Below are positions 13,922 to 22,303 of a DNA stretch of 33,344 nt, piece after piece. Positions within the stretch are counted from its first letter, which is position 1; each line of letters begins with the position of its first letter. A program made the translations under genes and the position numbers. Source of the DNA: Spirochaetales bacterium. Lineage in GTDB: Bacteria; Spirochaetota; Spirochaetia; Treponematales; Treponemataceae. The stretch is taken from positions 1 through 33,344 of the forward strand of contig QKAR01000122.1 in NCBI GenBank assembly GCA_003246335.1, read 5' to 3'. The notes beneath the pieces are model-generated. The model did no database searches. It was given only the letters and a program-made list of their open reading frames with translations, and was not told the DNA's origin.

Positions 13922-14800
13922 TTAGAGCGAGAACGCCTTTGAGTTTGACGCGGAAGCGACGAGTTCGACGAGCGCGGGATGAAACGGCAGGGCGCAGGTG
14001 ACGAAATAAAAGCCGGGAACCTCAGCCGAGGCGCGGACGGACTCGACCCGCCCCCGAACGTAGAAATTATAGCGCTCGTGCACGAACCGAAACGCCTTTT
14101 CCATCCCCGCGACGAAATCACCCTCGCACGCGTCGACGAAAAACTCCCCGGAATTGGGTGAAAGCGACACTATTTTCGCCTTTTTCGTCTCGCCATCCGG
14201 CATGCGCACGATTGCGTGGGGATCGAGCTTCGGCAGCGAAAGTTTCGCGACCGGGGCGCGAGGCCAGGCGTCATTCACGCTTTTTTGGTAACGCTCAAGG
14301 AGAAAATCCTCGTCCATGACGAGACCCGCGAAGAGTTCTTTCCAAGCAGCGGGAGGCGTCTTAAACGCCATCGTGAAAATGCAGAGGTTTTCGTTCTGCG
14401 AAAGCGGCTCGATCGAAACGATTCGGGTGTTTATCCTGATGAGGAGCGGGTCGGCGTTGGGGTTGTGCTGAAATCGCTTGCGCAGGAAGAGTCGGGAGGG
14501 GGCGAGGATGAATTTCTCGAAATGCTTTTGCTCCTTAGGCGAGAGAACGAGCAAAAACCTGCCTTCCTCGGCCGATAGGCTCGCGGGTACCGCGTACATC
14601 CCGAAGTCCTCGATCTTGATTTCTGCGCCGTCGCGAAAAAGCCCTATTTTATAGAGGTAATATTGATCGATCGAAACGCATCGCGGGCGCGGCGCCACAT
14701 CCCCGGCATCCCCTGAATCGACGGCCGCGGGAGAGGTTGCCTCTTGTCCCGGGACGGGCTCGCTCGCGCTTTTCGCCTTGTCATCTGCTCCGTTCGCCAT
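13922..14800 (-). CDS. PilZ-like protein with N-terminal extension
   Basis: This 292-residue leftward protein starts with a low-complexity Ala/Ser/Pro-rich tail (to about residue 40). A region of about 150 residues follows (VSIDQYYLYKIGLFRDGAEI, then FLLVLSPKEQKHFEKF), then a C-terminal PilZ-like barrel (HAIVRMPDGETKKAKIVSLS, then FYFVTCALPFHP). This layout matches PilZ-type proteins of spirochaetes, and is one reason to suspect that lineage. The c-di-GMP signature is poor: no clear RxxxR, and S-x-S-P-N-S-G instead of D/N-x-S-x-x-G, so ligand binding is doubtful. TATACT (complement of 14811-14816) lies ten bases before the ATG with no ribosome site. Confidence 0.6.
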   Translation of the reverse strand: MANGADDKAKSASEPVPGQEATSPAAVDSGDAGDVAPRPRCVSIDQYYLYKIGLFRDGAEIKIEDFGMYAVPASLSAEEGRFLLVLSPKEQKHFEKFILAPSRLFLRKRFQHNPNADPLLIRINTRIVSIEPLSQNENLCIFTMAFKTPPAAWKELFAGLVMDEDFLLERYQKSVNDAWPRAPVAKLSLPKLDPHAIVRMPDGETKKAKIVSLSPNSGEFFVDACEGDFVAGMEKAFRFVHERYNFYVRGRVESVRASAEVPGFYFVTCALPFHPALVELVASASNSKAFSL

Positions 14801-14948
14801 ATTATCCAGGAGTATATACCGAGGGCGGGTTCCTTTGCACCCCCAGGCGCAAAAAGGGGAAGCTTAGCTCCCGGGAGCCACTCCGTCAGTCTTTATTCAA
14901 ACCAAAAAAAAGCGTATACTCCAGAGCCTAAAGAAAGGCCGCATATCC
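14801..14948. promoter_or_regulatory. Divergent promoter region with 12-base palindrome
   Basis: It serves the leftward PilZ-like gene (TATACT as complement of 14811-14816) and the rightward kinase gene (TATACT at 14915-14920, weak TTTATT at 14892-14897, 17 bases apart). A perfect palindrome GCTCCCGGGAGC at 14867-14878 lies between the two and could be an operator. Confidence 0.45.
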
Positions 14949-15878
14949 ATGAAAAAGACCTTAGTCATCGGTTCAACGACCCTCGACGTCATCATTACCG
15001 TACCGTCGCTTCCCTCGAGAAAAGACGACGTTAATATCCAATCGCAAACCGTCGTGCTCGGGGGCTGCGCGTATAACGTCCAGACGATCCTTCGGCTCGC
15101 CGAGCTTCCCCACGTGCTTTGCTCCCCGGTGGGGAGCGGCCTGTACGGCGACTACGTCTTCAAGGAGCTTACCGCGCTGAACATTCGGCCCTTTATTCGG
15201 ATTGAGGGGGAAGACAACGGATGCTGCTACTGCTACGTTGAGCCGGACGGAGAGCGGACTTTTATCGCCTATCACGGAGTGGAGTATACCTTCGATCCGA
15301 GATGGATGGACGGCATAGCGGCCGACGATATCGACAGCGTGTACGTTTGCGGCCTCGAGATCGAGGAACGGACGGGAAACGAGATAATCGCGTACCTGAA
15401 AGCGCTTTCCTCGAACGGCTCAGGACCCGCGCCCGTCATTTATTTCGGAGTCGGGCCCCGGATCGCGAGCATCGAAAAAAAACGCATGCAGGAAATATTC
15501 GCCTTGCGGCCGGTCGTTCACCTTAATAAGGAAGAGCTCTTGGCGTACACGGGACGGGACACGCTTGAGGATGGCGCCAAGGGGCTTTTTGGGGAAACCG
15601 GCAACACGATTATCGTGACCGACGGGGCCGACGGCTCGTATTATTTCGACGATACGGGCCTTCACCACGTGCCGTCGGTACCGGTCGCCGTCGTCGACAC
15701 GATAGGCGCGGGAGACTCGCACATGGGAGCCATAATCGCCAGCCGAAAGCTCGGCGCGTCGTTCCTCGAATCGCTGCGCTTCGCGAACAAGGTCTCGGCA
15801 GAAGTAGTCGCGATAAAGGGCGCGGCGATCACCCCGGAAATTTTCCGGCGCGTTCCCCCGCCGACCGTCGAGGCGTAA
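14949..15878 (+). CDS. PfkB-family carbohydrate kinase
   Basis: The 309-residue protein starts at ATG 14949 with AAAGG about 12 bases upstream. It has the PfkB N-terminal motif (VVLGGCAYNV, about residues 36-45) and the C-terminal signature DTIGAGDSHMGAI (about residues 250-262), with the catalytic Asp in GAGD. IIVTDGADGSYYF is the ATP-side strand. The family phosphorylates ribose, fructose, nucleosides and similar substrates. The substrate cannot be assigned. It stands alone between the PilZ-like and cyclase genes. Confidence 0.88.
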   Translation: MKKTLVIGSTTLDVIITVPSLPSRKDDVNIQSQTVVLGGCAYNVQTILRLAELPHVLCSPVGSGLYGDYVFKELTALNIRPFIRIEGEDNGCCYCYVEPDGERTFIAYHGVEYTFDPRWMDGIAADDIDSVYVCGLEIEERTGNEIIAYLKALSSNGSGPAPVIYFGVGPRIASIEKKRMQEIFALRPVVHLNKEELLAYTGRDTLEDGAKGLFGETGNTIIVTDGADGSYYFDDTGLHHVPSVPVAVVDTIGAGDSHMGAIIASRKLGASFLESLRFANKVSAEVVAIKGAAITPEIFRRVPPPTVEA

Positions 15879-15897
15879 GCGGACGGCGCCGAACTTC

Positions 15898-17859
15898 CTA
15901 AATCGCCGGCAGGAACTCCGGCTCGCTTTCCTCGCGCCGACCCTCGACCGACCAGGCGCGTAGCGGCTCCTTTTTCCCCTTAACCTTTTCGCCCGAGTGC
16001 TTGGTCATGAGGTATTGATCGACGTACCTGAGGCTGTCGCGCGTCTGCTGCGAAATCAGGATCGAGGTACCCAGCGTCTTATTCAGCGACTCAAGCCTGC
16101 TCGCGGTATTCACGGTATCGGAAATGACGCTCGTGTCCATGCGAAGGTTCTCGCCGATTGTCCCGAGCATGAGGTCGCCCGTGTGAATGCCGACGCCGAA
16201 GCGAATGTCGGTAGCGCTCCCCGGCGCGTGCAGGCGGTTAAATTCCGCGAGACGGCCCTGCATGTCGATCGCCGCGGCCACCGCGTTATCGGGATCGCCG
16301 GGAAAGAGGGCCATGAACCCGTCCCCGAGGTACTTATCGATGAAGCCTCCATGGGCCCGCACGACCGGCCCGAACTGCTCGAGGAATCGGTTGATGAAAC
16401 GAAAATTCTCGGCCGGGCTCATCAACTCCGAAAGCTCGGTAAAGTTCCGTATGTCGAGGAAGAAGACGGACATCCGCTGCTCGATGTAATCGCCTAACTC
16501 GATATCGACGACGCTCCGCTTGCCGAGAAACTCGAGCATCTCCCGGGGGATAAAGCGCTCAAGCGATCTGTTTAGGGTTTGCAAGTCGTGCAAATACCGC
16601 TCGACCGTCGTGAAGAGGTTGGCGAACCGCCGCGAGAGGAAAAAACTCTGGGAGAACGTAAAGGCGAACATTCCGTACGAGGTGAGATACGCGCTCTGGA
16701 TGATTCGATTCGATAGGAGCACGTCGTTCAAGGCGGTAAGAAAAAGAATGACGATGCCGACGGCGATCACCAGCGCGCCTTCCCGCCGATGCAGTAAGGC
16801 CCTGACGTTCGCGTATACGATGTAGAGGCCGGCGATGACGACGAAATACTCAAAATACGGCAGGAAGCGCTCCGCGTAAAAAGACGGCAGAAAAATTCGG
16901 ATGCCCGCCCACAGAAGGCAAACGGCGATCGACGCGCGGACCGCGGGGATCGGAACCTCGCTCGGGAATATTTCCCGAAAAAACAAAAAGAAAAGCGCGA
17001 CGCACATGTGCACCGACAAGTGCTCGACGACGCAGGCGAGTCGCCAGCCGGCCAGGGAATGGGAGAATACGACGGCCAGCAACCGCTCGCCCATCATGAG
17101 GTTTCGCGCGGCCATCAGGATGCAGATAACGGCGAAAAGCAGAACAGCGCGGTCCTTTCGGCGAAGCAGGTACAGGGCAAAATGATAAAGTCCCATGAAC
17201 AGGATGGCGCCGGTTATCAGGGATGTCGTCACCGAGGAAAAAAGCCTCTTATTGTTAATCGCGCGAAGCGTTCCCACGTATGGGGGAACCCACGTGCCGG
17301 TCATCGGGAGCGCGTGGTTCGAGACCCGCATGACGACGAGAACTTTCCCGTCGCGCGGGGCCGTGAACGGCGCGATCTCGACGCCCTTGAGAGGAATCTC
17401 GTCCGAGGCGAGCGGCGACACGCGGCCGACGGATACGGGAGTATCGTCGTCGACGGAAATCTCGCACGCGGACTCTCCATCCTGCAGTCGAAGGGCCCAC
17501 GCGGAACGTCCGGGCGGAAGCGTTAGCTCAAGCGCGAGCGTGCCCGAGGTAACGAGGCGAGACGCATCGTCAAAAAGCCCGAGTTCAGACCATTTTCCCG
17601 GTACCGCCTGATACGAGGACTCGCCCGAAGAAAGCCGGTCGCGAACCTCGGCGGCGTCGAGCAATTCGCCGCCCCAAAAATGCCATGCGCCGTCAAGGCG
17701 AACGACGGTTCCGCTGTCCAGGGGCACGGAGGATATATCGGCCTTTCCGCGAATTACGACATCCCGAATTTCCGCGGCGCGAAAAGAGCATGAACTCAAG
17801 AGGCAGAGCGACGAGAGGCAAAGCGACGCGAAGGATAGACGACTTAGTTTAAATGACAT
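15898..17859 (-). CDS. 7TM-DISM sensor with class III nucleotide cyclase domain
   Basis: This 653-residue leftward protein starts at ATG 17859 behind GAGAGG. It begins with a lipoprotein-type signal (LCLLSSC, Cys about residue 23) and a periplasmic carbohydrate-binding-like domain to about residue 190. Seven membrane helices follow (about 210-400), then a short coiled linker (LHDLQTLNRSLERFIP) and a class III cyclase domain (about 455-640). The cyclase keeps both metal Asp residues (FFLDIRNFTEL and YLGDGFMALFPG) and the GVGIHTGD and DTVNTASRLES motifs. It would make cAMP or cGMP in response to an external ligand. Confidence 0.88.
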   Translation of the reverse strand: MSFKLSRLSFASLCLSSLCLLSSCSFRAAEIRDVVIRGKADISSVPLDSGTVVRLDGAWHFWGGELLDAAEVRDRLSSGESSYQAVPGKWSELGLFDDASRLVTSGTLALELTLPPGRSAWALRLQDGESACEISVDDDTPVSVGRVSPLASDEIPLKGVEIAPFTAPRDGKVLVVMRVSNHALPMTGTWVPPYVGTLRAINNKRLFSSVTTSLITGAILFMGLYHFALYLLRRKDRAVLLFAVICILMAARNLMMGERLLAVVFSHSLAGWRLACVVEHLSVHMCVALFFLFFREIFPSEVPIPAVRASIAVCLLWAGIRIFLPSFYAERFLPYFEYFVVIAGLYIVYANVRALLHRREGALVIAVGIVILFLTALNDVLLSNRIIQSAYLTSYGMFAFTFSQSFFLSRRFANLFTTVERYLHDLQTLNRSLERFIPREMLEFLGKRSVVDIELGDYIEQRMSVFFLDIRNFTELSELMSPAENFRFINRFLEQFGPVVRAHGGFIDKYLGDGFMALFPGDPDNAVAAAIDMQGRLAEFNRLHAPGSATDIRFGVGIHTGDLMLGTIGENLRMDTSVISDTVNTASRLESLNKTLGTSILISQQTRDSLRYVDQYLMTKHSGEKVKGKKEPLRAWSVEGRREESEPEFLPAI

Positions 17860-17933
17860 TGCCTCTCAAGCTTAGGGTAAAAATCGCGCGCAAGCAAGGG
17901 GATAATACCGGAATGAGCGCGGACAGCGAGCGT

Positions 17934-19379
17934 TTATCCCGTGACGGGCATTTCGAAGCTGACGCGGAGTCCCCCATCGGGACGATTATCCGCCCAAATG
18001 ACGCCGCCGCTCGCCTCGACGATCTGCTTGCAAATGGCAAGCCCCAAGCCGCGTCCGCCCGAGTCCCGGTTGCGGGACGGATCGAGGCGGTAAAAGCGCT
18101 CAAATATTTTTTCGAGCTCACCCTCCGGAATGCCCGGCCCCCGATCGAGCACGGAAACGCGAACGGTCGGTTTTCCGTCCCGCCACGCTCGCTCGCAAAC
18201 CGTCTCGACGTCCTTTCCCTCGGTGGCGTACTTGAGCGCGTTGGCCAGCAAATTCCGGATTACCTGCCGAAGGCGATCGCGATCCGCCCACGACAGCGCG
18301 GTTTCCGCGTCGCGGGAGGAAAATCTCAAGGAGAGGGCTTTCTCGACGAATAGCGGCCGGTATTTCTCAATCGTCTCAGCGACTATTTCAGCCACGCTCA
18401 CCGAGGAGTTCCGCAAGGGCACCGTCCCCATCTCCAAATCGCTGATGTTGCGCAAGTCTCCGATTAAGTCGCTCAAGAGGCGCGTCTCCTCCAAGAGGCT
18501 CGCCACGCGATCCCGGTCGGGAACGTAAATGCCCGCCTGGATCATCTCGAGGTTTCCCTGTATCACGCTGACGGGAGTGCGAAGCTCATGGGCGATATCC
18601 GCGAAGAGGTTTTTTCTCGCGGCCTCGGCGCGCTCGAGCTTCTCGGCGAGATTGTTGAAGTTTATCGCGAGGTGCCGCGTTTCGCCCGTCCCGGAAATCG
18701 CGGCCCGCGCGCCAGACTCTCCCGAGGCGAGCCGCTGAACCGTCATGTCCAATTCCTTAACGGGACGGGTGAAACGGTACGCGAAATAATTCCCGAGGAG
18801 AAAGGCGAAAAAGGCGCCAAGGACGATGGCTATGCCGATGGAGGCGGTCAACGAGGCGAGAAATTCCCGCTGCTGGGGATCGTAATTCATCCTGAGCATT
18901 GATTTGAAAAAAACGTATCCCACGATCTTTCCGCCCGCGGTGATCGGAACGCCGTCCTCGGGGCGAAACTTCGACGGCGCCGAGCCCTTCGCGTCGGTCG
19001 CGACCGCGGGATACGACTGCGTCCCGTCAACGTCGGTGATGACGAGCGGGAACTGATTCCCTCCGTGCTCCTCCGCATGAAAATTTTCCCGAGCTTCCCC
19101 TTCGGAACCTTTCCCGGACTCAGGTCGCGGCGGCAGGACGCCCCGAAGAAAAAGGCCCATGTCGCCGACAGATGCGAGGCTACCCTCTTTTTCGTACAGC
19201 GTCGCGAGATTCGACGCTATCGTCTGAGCCAGGGATATATCGCTTTGCTGGACGAGGTGGTCGAAGTTTCTCCGCGACAAGAACGCGACGCCGCCGTACG
19301 TAATGAGGCTGCTGAGGAGAACTACGAGAGTCAGGCCAACGATGAGGTCGCGGCGCATGGTTCCGCGTGATTCTTTCAT
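17934..19379 (-). CDS. Membrane sensor histidine kinase
   Basis: The 481-residue kinase starts at ATG 19379, overlapping the response regulator's stop (ATGA). It has membrane helix one (about residues 11-33), a periplasmic domain of about 140 residues, helix two (about 175-198) and a HAMP linker. The HisKA domain has FADIAHELRTPVSV (His in HELRTP), followed by the ATPase domain with N (LANALKYA), G1 (DRGPGIPEG), F (FERFYR) and G2 (GGRGLGLAI) boxes. It is of the BaeS/ResE/PhoR type. It phosphorylates the OmpR-type regulator encoded immediately upstream. The periplasmic domain is not recognised, so the stimulus is unknown. Confidence 0.92.
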   Translation of the reverse strand: MKESRGTMRRDLIVGLTLVVLLSSLITYGGVAFLSRRNFDHLVQQSDISLAQTIASNLATLYEKEGSLASVGDMGLFLRGVLPPRPESGKGSEGEARENFHAEEHGGNQFPLVITDVDGTQSYPAVATDAKGSAPSKFRPEDGVPITAGGKIVGYVFFKSMLRMNYDPQQREFLASLTASIGIAIVLGAFFAFLLGNYFAYRFTRPVKELDMTVQRLASGESGARAAISGTGETRHLAINFNNLAEKLERAEAARKNLFADIAHELRTPVSVIQGNLEMIQAGIYVPDRDRVASLLEETRLLSDLIGDLRNISDLEMGTVPLRNSSVSVAEIVAETIEKYRPLFVEKALSLRFSSRDAETALSWADRDRLRQVIRNLLANALKYATEGKDVETVCERAWRDGKPTVRVSVLDRGPGIPEGELEKIFERFYRLDPSRNRDSGGRGLGLAICKQIVEASGGVIWADNRPDGGLRVSFEMPVTG

Positions 19380-20068
19380 GGGCGCTCCGCCATTTTGTAG
19401 CCGGCGCCCCAAACGGTTAGGAGGAAGCGGGGGTTCGCCGGATCGTCCTCGAGCGCCTTGCGGATATTTTTCACGTGAACGTCGACGGTGCGCTCGTATC
19501 CCTCGTAATCGTAGCCGCTGATTTTCTCTATGAGTTCCCGCCGGGAATAGACTTTTCCGGGGTTGGACAAAAGCAAGCGGAGTATCTCGAACTGCGCCGA
19601 CGTCAGGGTGATTTCGCGCCCGCCCCGCTCGACACGGCGGCGCGCCGGGTCAAGGATAAGGTCGGCGAGGGTCAGGACCTCGTTTTCGCCGACCGCCGCG
19701 TCGCTCGCGGCGAAGCGCCTCAGCACGGCGCGGACCCGAGCCCCGAGCTCGCGAATGCTAAATGGTTTCGTCAGGTAATCGTCGGCGCCGATTTCGAGGC
19801 CGAGGAGCTTATCGGCCTCGGAGTCGCGGGCGGTCAGCATGATAATCGGGACGCCGCCCTCGAGCCGTATCCGTCGGGCGACCTCGATACCGTCGACGCC
19901 CGGCAGCATGACGTCGAGGACGATGAGGTCCGGAGCCTGCCGCTTGTACGCATCAAGCGCTTCCTGCCCGGTAAACGCCTGGGTTAGCCCGTAGCCGAGC
20001 GAGGAAAGATAGTCCTTCACTAAATCGTTGATTTTCCGTTCGTCTTCGACCACGAGAATCCGCTGCAT
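19376..20068 (-). CDS. OmpR-family response regulator
   Basis: The 230-residue protein has a receiver domain (VVEDERKINDLV, phosphorylated Asp in LIVLDVMLPGVDG at about residue 51, Thr in MLTARDS, Lys in DDYLTKPFS). Its winged-helix DNA-binding domain ends in RTVDVHVKNIRKALEDDP, then RFLLTVWGAGYKM. It overlaps the kinase gene by four bases and begins 12 bases after the Fe-S membrane protein gene. A redox or respiratory role is suggested by that neighbour. Confidence 0.94.
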   Translation of the reverse strand: MQRILVVEDERKINDLVKDYLSSLGYGLTQAFTGQEALDAYKRQAPDLIVLDVMLPGVDGIEVARRIRLEGGVPIIMLTARDSEADKLLGLEIGADDYLTKPFSIRELGARVRAVLRRFAASDAAVGENEVLTLADLILDPARRRVERGGREITLTSAQFEILRLLLSNPGKVYSRRELIEKISGYDYEGYERTVDVHVKNIRKALEDDPANPRFLLTVWGAGYKMAERP

Positions 20069-20080
20069 TTTTTCCCCGCT

Positions 20081-21160
20081 TTACGCCCGCTCCGCCTGGC
20101 TCAGGCACAATCCGCAAGCCACGCACGACGCGCACCCGCCGATGCTAACCCGCGCGCCCGACGTCGAAGCGCCGGACGCGCCCTGAATCGCCTGGGGAGT
20201 TCCCGCGTCTTGCCCAGAGCCGCCACGATAGCCGCCGTTTCCGTCCCCGCCGCGACCATGGTTACCGTCCCGAGCGGGCATCGCCTTAACCGCGAAAAAC
20301 ACGGTACCCGCGAAAGCCGCCGCCGCCGCGAAAGGGATAACCGCGGGCGGCACGGCGATCGGACCCGTTTTCATCGCGAGCGCGCCGGAGACCGGGCAGG
20401 CGGCGACGCATTCCCGACATCCGATGCAGTCCGCGTCGTTCACGCTTTTCTTGGCCGCGACGTCGATGCCCATGGGGCACGCCTTCGTGCATTTGCCGCA
20501 GCCGACGCACGAATGCGCGTCCCGGCGAATTTTCGACGGACTCGCCTTGGAGAGTATAGCGTACCAGGCGCCCGCTGGGCAAAGGTACGCGCAGAACCCC
20601 CTGCCAAAGAAAAACGAAAAGGCTAAAATCGCGAAAAGGAAAAGAACCGCGAAAGGAAGCCGTTGCCAAATCGAGGCGAGGCCGCCGCGGGAGAAAAGGC
20701 TCATCATCGCGATGAACGGGTCGCCCGGGAGCATCCAATGGGCGGTAGTCAGCGTCGCTCCGACGAGGAACGCGCCGAGCGTCAGGTATTTTGCCCATTT
20801 CAATAGGCGGTCTGCCTTCCTCGGCAACCGAAGGCCTTTCATTTTTTTCGGAAGGACGAAGCGGCCAACGCGGGAGATAAGCTCCTGCAAGGCGCCGAGC
20901 GGGCAGATATAGCCGCAGTACGCCCGGCGAAAGACGATCGAGACCACGGACATGACGAGGAAAATCACCACCATTCCCGAGAATAGGCCCGCGACGCTAA
21001 AGCCGCTGTGAAAGAGATTCGCGAAGAAAATCTCGAACCCGCCGATCGGGCAGATCGCGTGCTCGGAAATTACGTTCGCGAAAAATAAAAAAAACGCCGC
21101 GCTCGCCGCGAGAATTCCCCAGCGAACGACTCGCGCCGCTCGAATCTGTTTATCACCCAT
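20081..21160 (-). CDS. NapH/CcoG-type membrane 4Fe-4S ferredoxin protein
   Basis: The start is ATG 21160; a TTG at 21190 would add 10 residues without support. Five or so membrane helices carry the paired motifs of this family (RAYCGYICPLGAL at about residue 84, GRGFCAYLCPAGAW at about 190). A two-cluster ferredoxin domain follows (CVGCGKCTKACPMG, then CIGCRECVAACPVS). After another hydrophobic stretch comes a Gly/Ser-rich linker and a C-terminal CASCVACGLC cluster, which I do not know as usual for the family. It would pass electrons at the cytoplasmic membrane, partner unknown. The two-component genes follow in the same direction. Confidence 0.85.
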   Translation of the reverse strand: MGDKQIRAARVVRWGILAASAAFFLFFANVISEHAICPIGGFEIFFANLFHSGFSVAGLFSGMVVIFLVMSVVSIVFRRAYCGYICPLGALQELISRVGRFVLPKKMKGLRLPRKADRLLKWAKYLTLGAFLVGATLTTAHWMLPGDPFIAMMSLFSRGGLASIWQRLPFAVLFLFAILAFSFFFGRGFCAYLCPAGAWYAILSKASPSKIRRDAHSCVGCGKCTKACPMGIDVAAKKSVNDADCIGCRECVAACPVSGALAMKTGPIAVPPAVIPFAAAAAFAGTVFFAVKAMPARDGNHGRGGDGNGGYRGGSGQDAGTPQAIQGASGASTSGARVSIGGCASCVACGLCLSQAERA

Positions 21161-21244
21161 AGTTTCCCCCAAAAAAGAATTGATGGGCAAAACCTACCGC
21201 GAGAGTGTGAAGAAACTATGAATCAGTTTTGTCGAATGTGTGGA

Positions 21245-21667
21245 TTACGCGCCGGTTTTATTTTTACCGGAAATGTACGAGGCCCATTCATGGTCGGATT
21301 TCGCGATATGGGCGAGAAGCCACGAGCCGAGGAATCGATAGAGCTGATAGCCGTCGTCGGGATTCCCGTCTCCGAGGGCCTTAACTTGGGACGCGACGCG
21401 GGCGATGAACCCGTCATGCTCTTTTTTATGGCCTTCGTACCGGGGAAAGGAATTACGCCTCATCAACGCCTCCTCTTCGGAGAAATGATACTGGGTATAG
21501 TCGGTAAGGCGCTTTAAATCCTTCGAGATGGAGAGAGAGTAGCTTTCTTTCGGGCCCGTGACGCACGAATACACGTCATCGATGATCGAGATGAGCTTCT
21601 TGTGCTGCAAATCGACGTCCTCGAAACCGGTACTGAGAGAATCTTCCCATTTGAATAGGTTCAGCAT
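21245..21667 (-). CDS. Bacteriohemerythrin
   Basis: The 140-residue protein has the full di-iron ligand set of hemerythrins: FEDVDLQHKKLI, then YTQYHFSEEEALM, then YEGHKKEHDGF, then LLAHIAKSDHEWASYI. It binds oxygen reversibly, storing, buffering or sensing it, and is common in motile anaerobes and microaerophiles. TATAGA (complement of 21677-21682) lies nine bases before the ATG with no ribosome site, so it may be leaderless. It precedes the Fe-S membrane protein by 84 bases. Confidence 0.93.
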   Translation of the reverse strand: MLNLFKWEDSLSTGFEDVDLQHKKLISIIDDVYSCVTGPKESYSLSISKDLKRLTDYTQYHFSEEEALMRRNSFPRYEGHKKEHDGFIARVASQVKALGDGNPDDGYQLYRFLGSWLLAHIAKSDHEWASYISGKNKTGA

Positions 21668-21700
21668 GATCGTAAGTCTATACCGACCATGCCGAATCCT

Positions 21701-22204
21701 TCAAGCGATTTCGGCGAACGTCGAGCCGAGATTCTTGATGAATAGCCGATGCATGATGTCCGTCCCGAGGATGCCGGGCGCGGCGCAACAGGCGGCGTGA
21801 ACGACGACCGCGTAACCGAGGTCGAACGCCGCCCTCGTCGAGGTGTCCACGCACATGTTCGTCATCGCGCCCGCGACGTGGAGCTTTCCCACGCCGAGGG
21901 ACGAAAGGTACTCATGCAAGCCCGTTTCCCGAAACGAGTTCGGGTAATGCTTCACGAAAACCGCTTCGCCGTCTTTCGGCGAGACCGTCGGATGGATCTC
22001 CGCGCCCGCGGTATCTGGCCTAAAAAAACTCGCGCCGGGCCGGAGGCTGACGTGCCGCACGTGGATCACGGGCTTCGCGGCTTGCCGAAACTCGTCGGCG
22101 AGGGCGGCCGCTTTTTTCGCCGCCTTCGCCATGCCTTTGAGGGGATGCGCCCCTCCGGGAAAATAGTCGTTTTGAATGTCGATCAGGATAAGAGCCTCGT
22201 TCAC
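21701..22204 (-). CDS. Isochorismatase-family cysteine hydrolase
   Basis: The start GTG 22204 follows AAGGAG and gives the canonical opening MNEALILIDIQNDYFPGG, with the catalytic Asp in DIQNDYF. The 167-residue protein has the KHYPNSF lysine region and the family's AGAMTNMCVDTSTR motif with the nucleophile Cys (about residue 116). Relatives hydrolyse nicotinamide, isochorismate, biuret or similar amides and ethers. The substrate is not assignable. It is divergent from a GlxA-type regulator, a common pairing that suggests regulation by it. Confidence 0.85.
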   Translation of the reverse strand: MNEALILIDIQNDYFPGGAHPLKGMAKAAKKAAALADEFRQAAKPVIHVRHVSLRPGASFFRPDTAGAEIHPTVSPKDGEAVFVKHYPNSFRETGLHEYLSSLGVGKLHVAGAMTNMCVDTSTRAAFDLGYAVVVHAACCAAPGILGTDIMHRLFIKNLGSTFAEIA

Positions 22205-22303
22205 GTTTTCAGTCTCCTTTTCCCCCATGATGACGGAAAGCATAACGTCTCCGCAATTGTCGCGATGGACATAGTTTATGCAAAATGCGACAATCACGCC
22301 ACC
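22205..22303. promoter_or_regulatory. Divergent promoter region with inverted repeat
   Basis: ATTGTCGC (22256-22263) and GCGACAAT (22287-22294) are a perfect inverted pair with centres 31 bases apart, about three helical turns. That suits a dimeric AraC-type regulator controlling both its own gene and the hydrolase gene. No clear -10/-35 pair is assigned. Confidence 0.45.

Noticed and set aside
21749-22303. Long N-terminal extension of the GlxA-type regulator
   Set aside because: It runs antisense to the isochorismatase-family gene and through the divergent control region. The DJ-1-like domain begins only after 22304.
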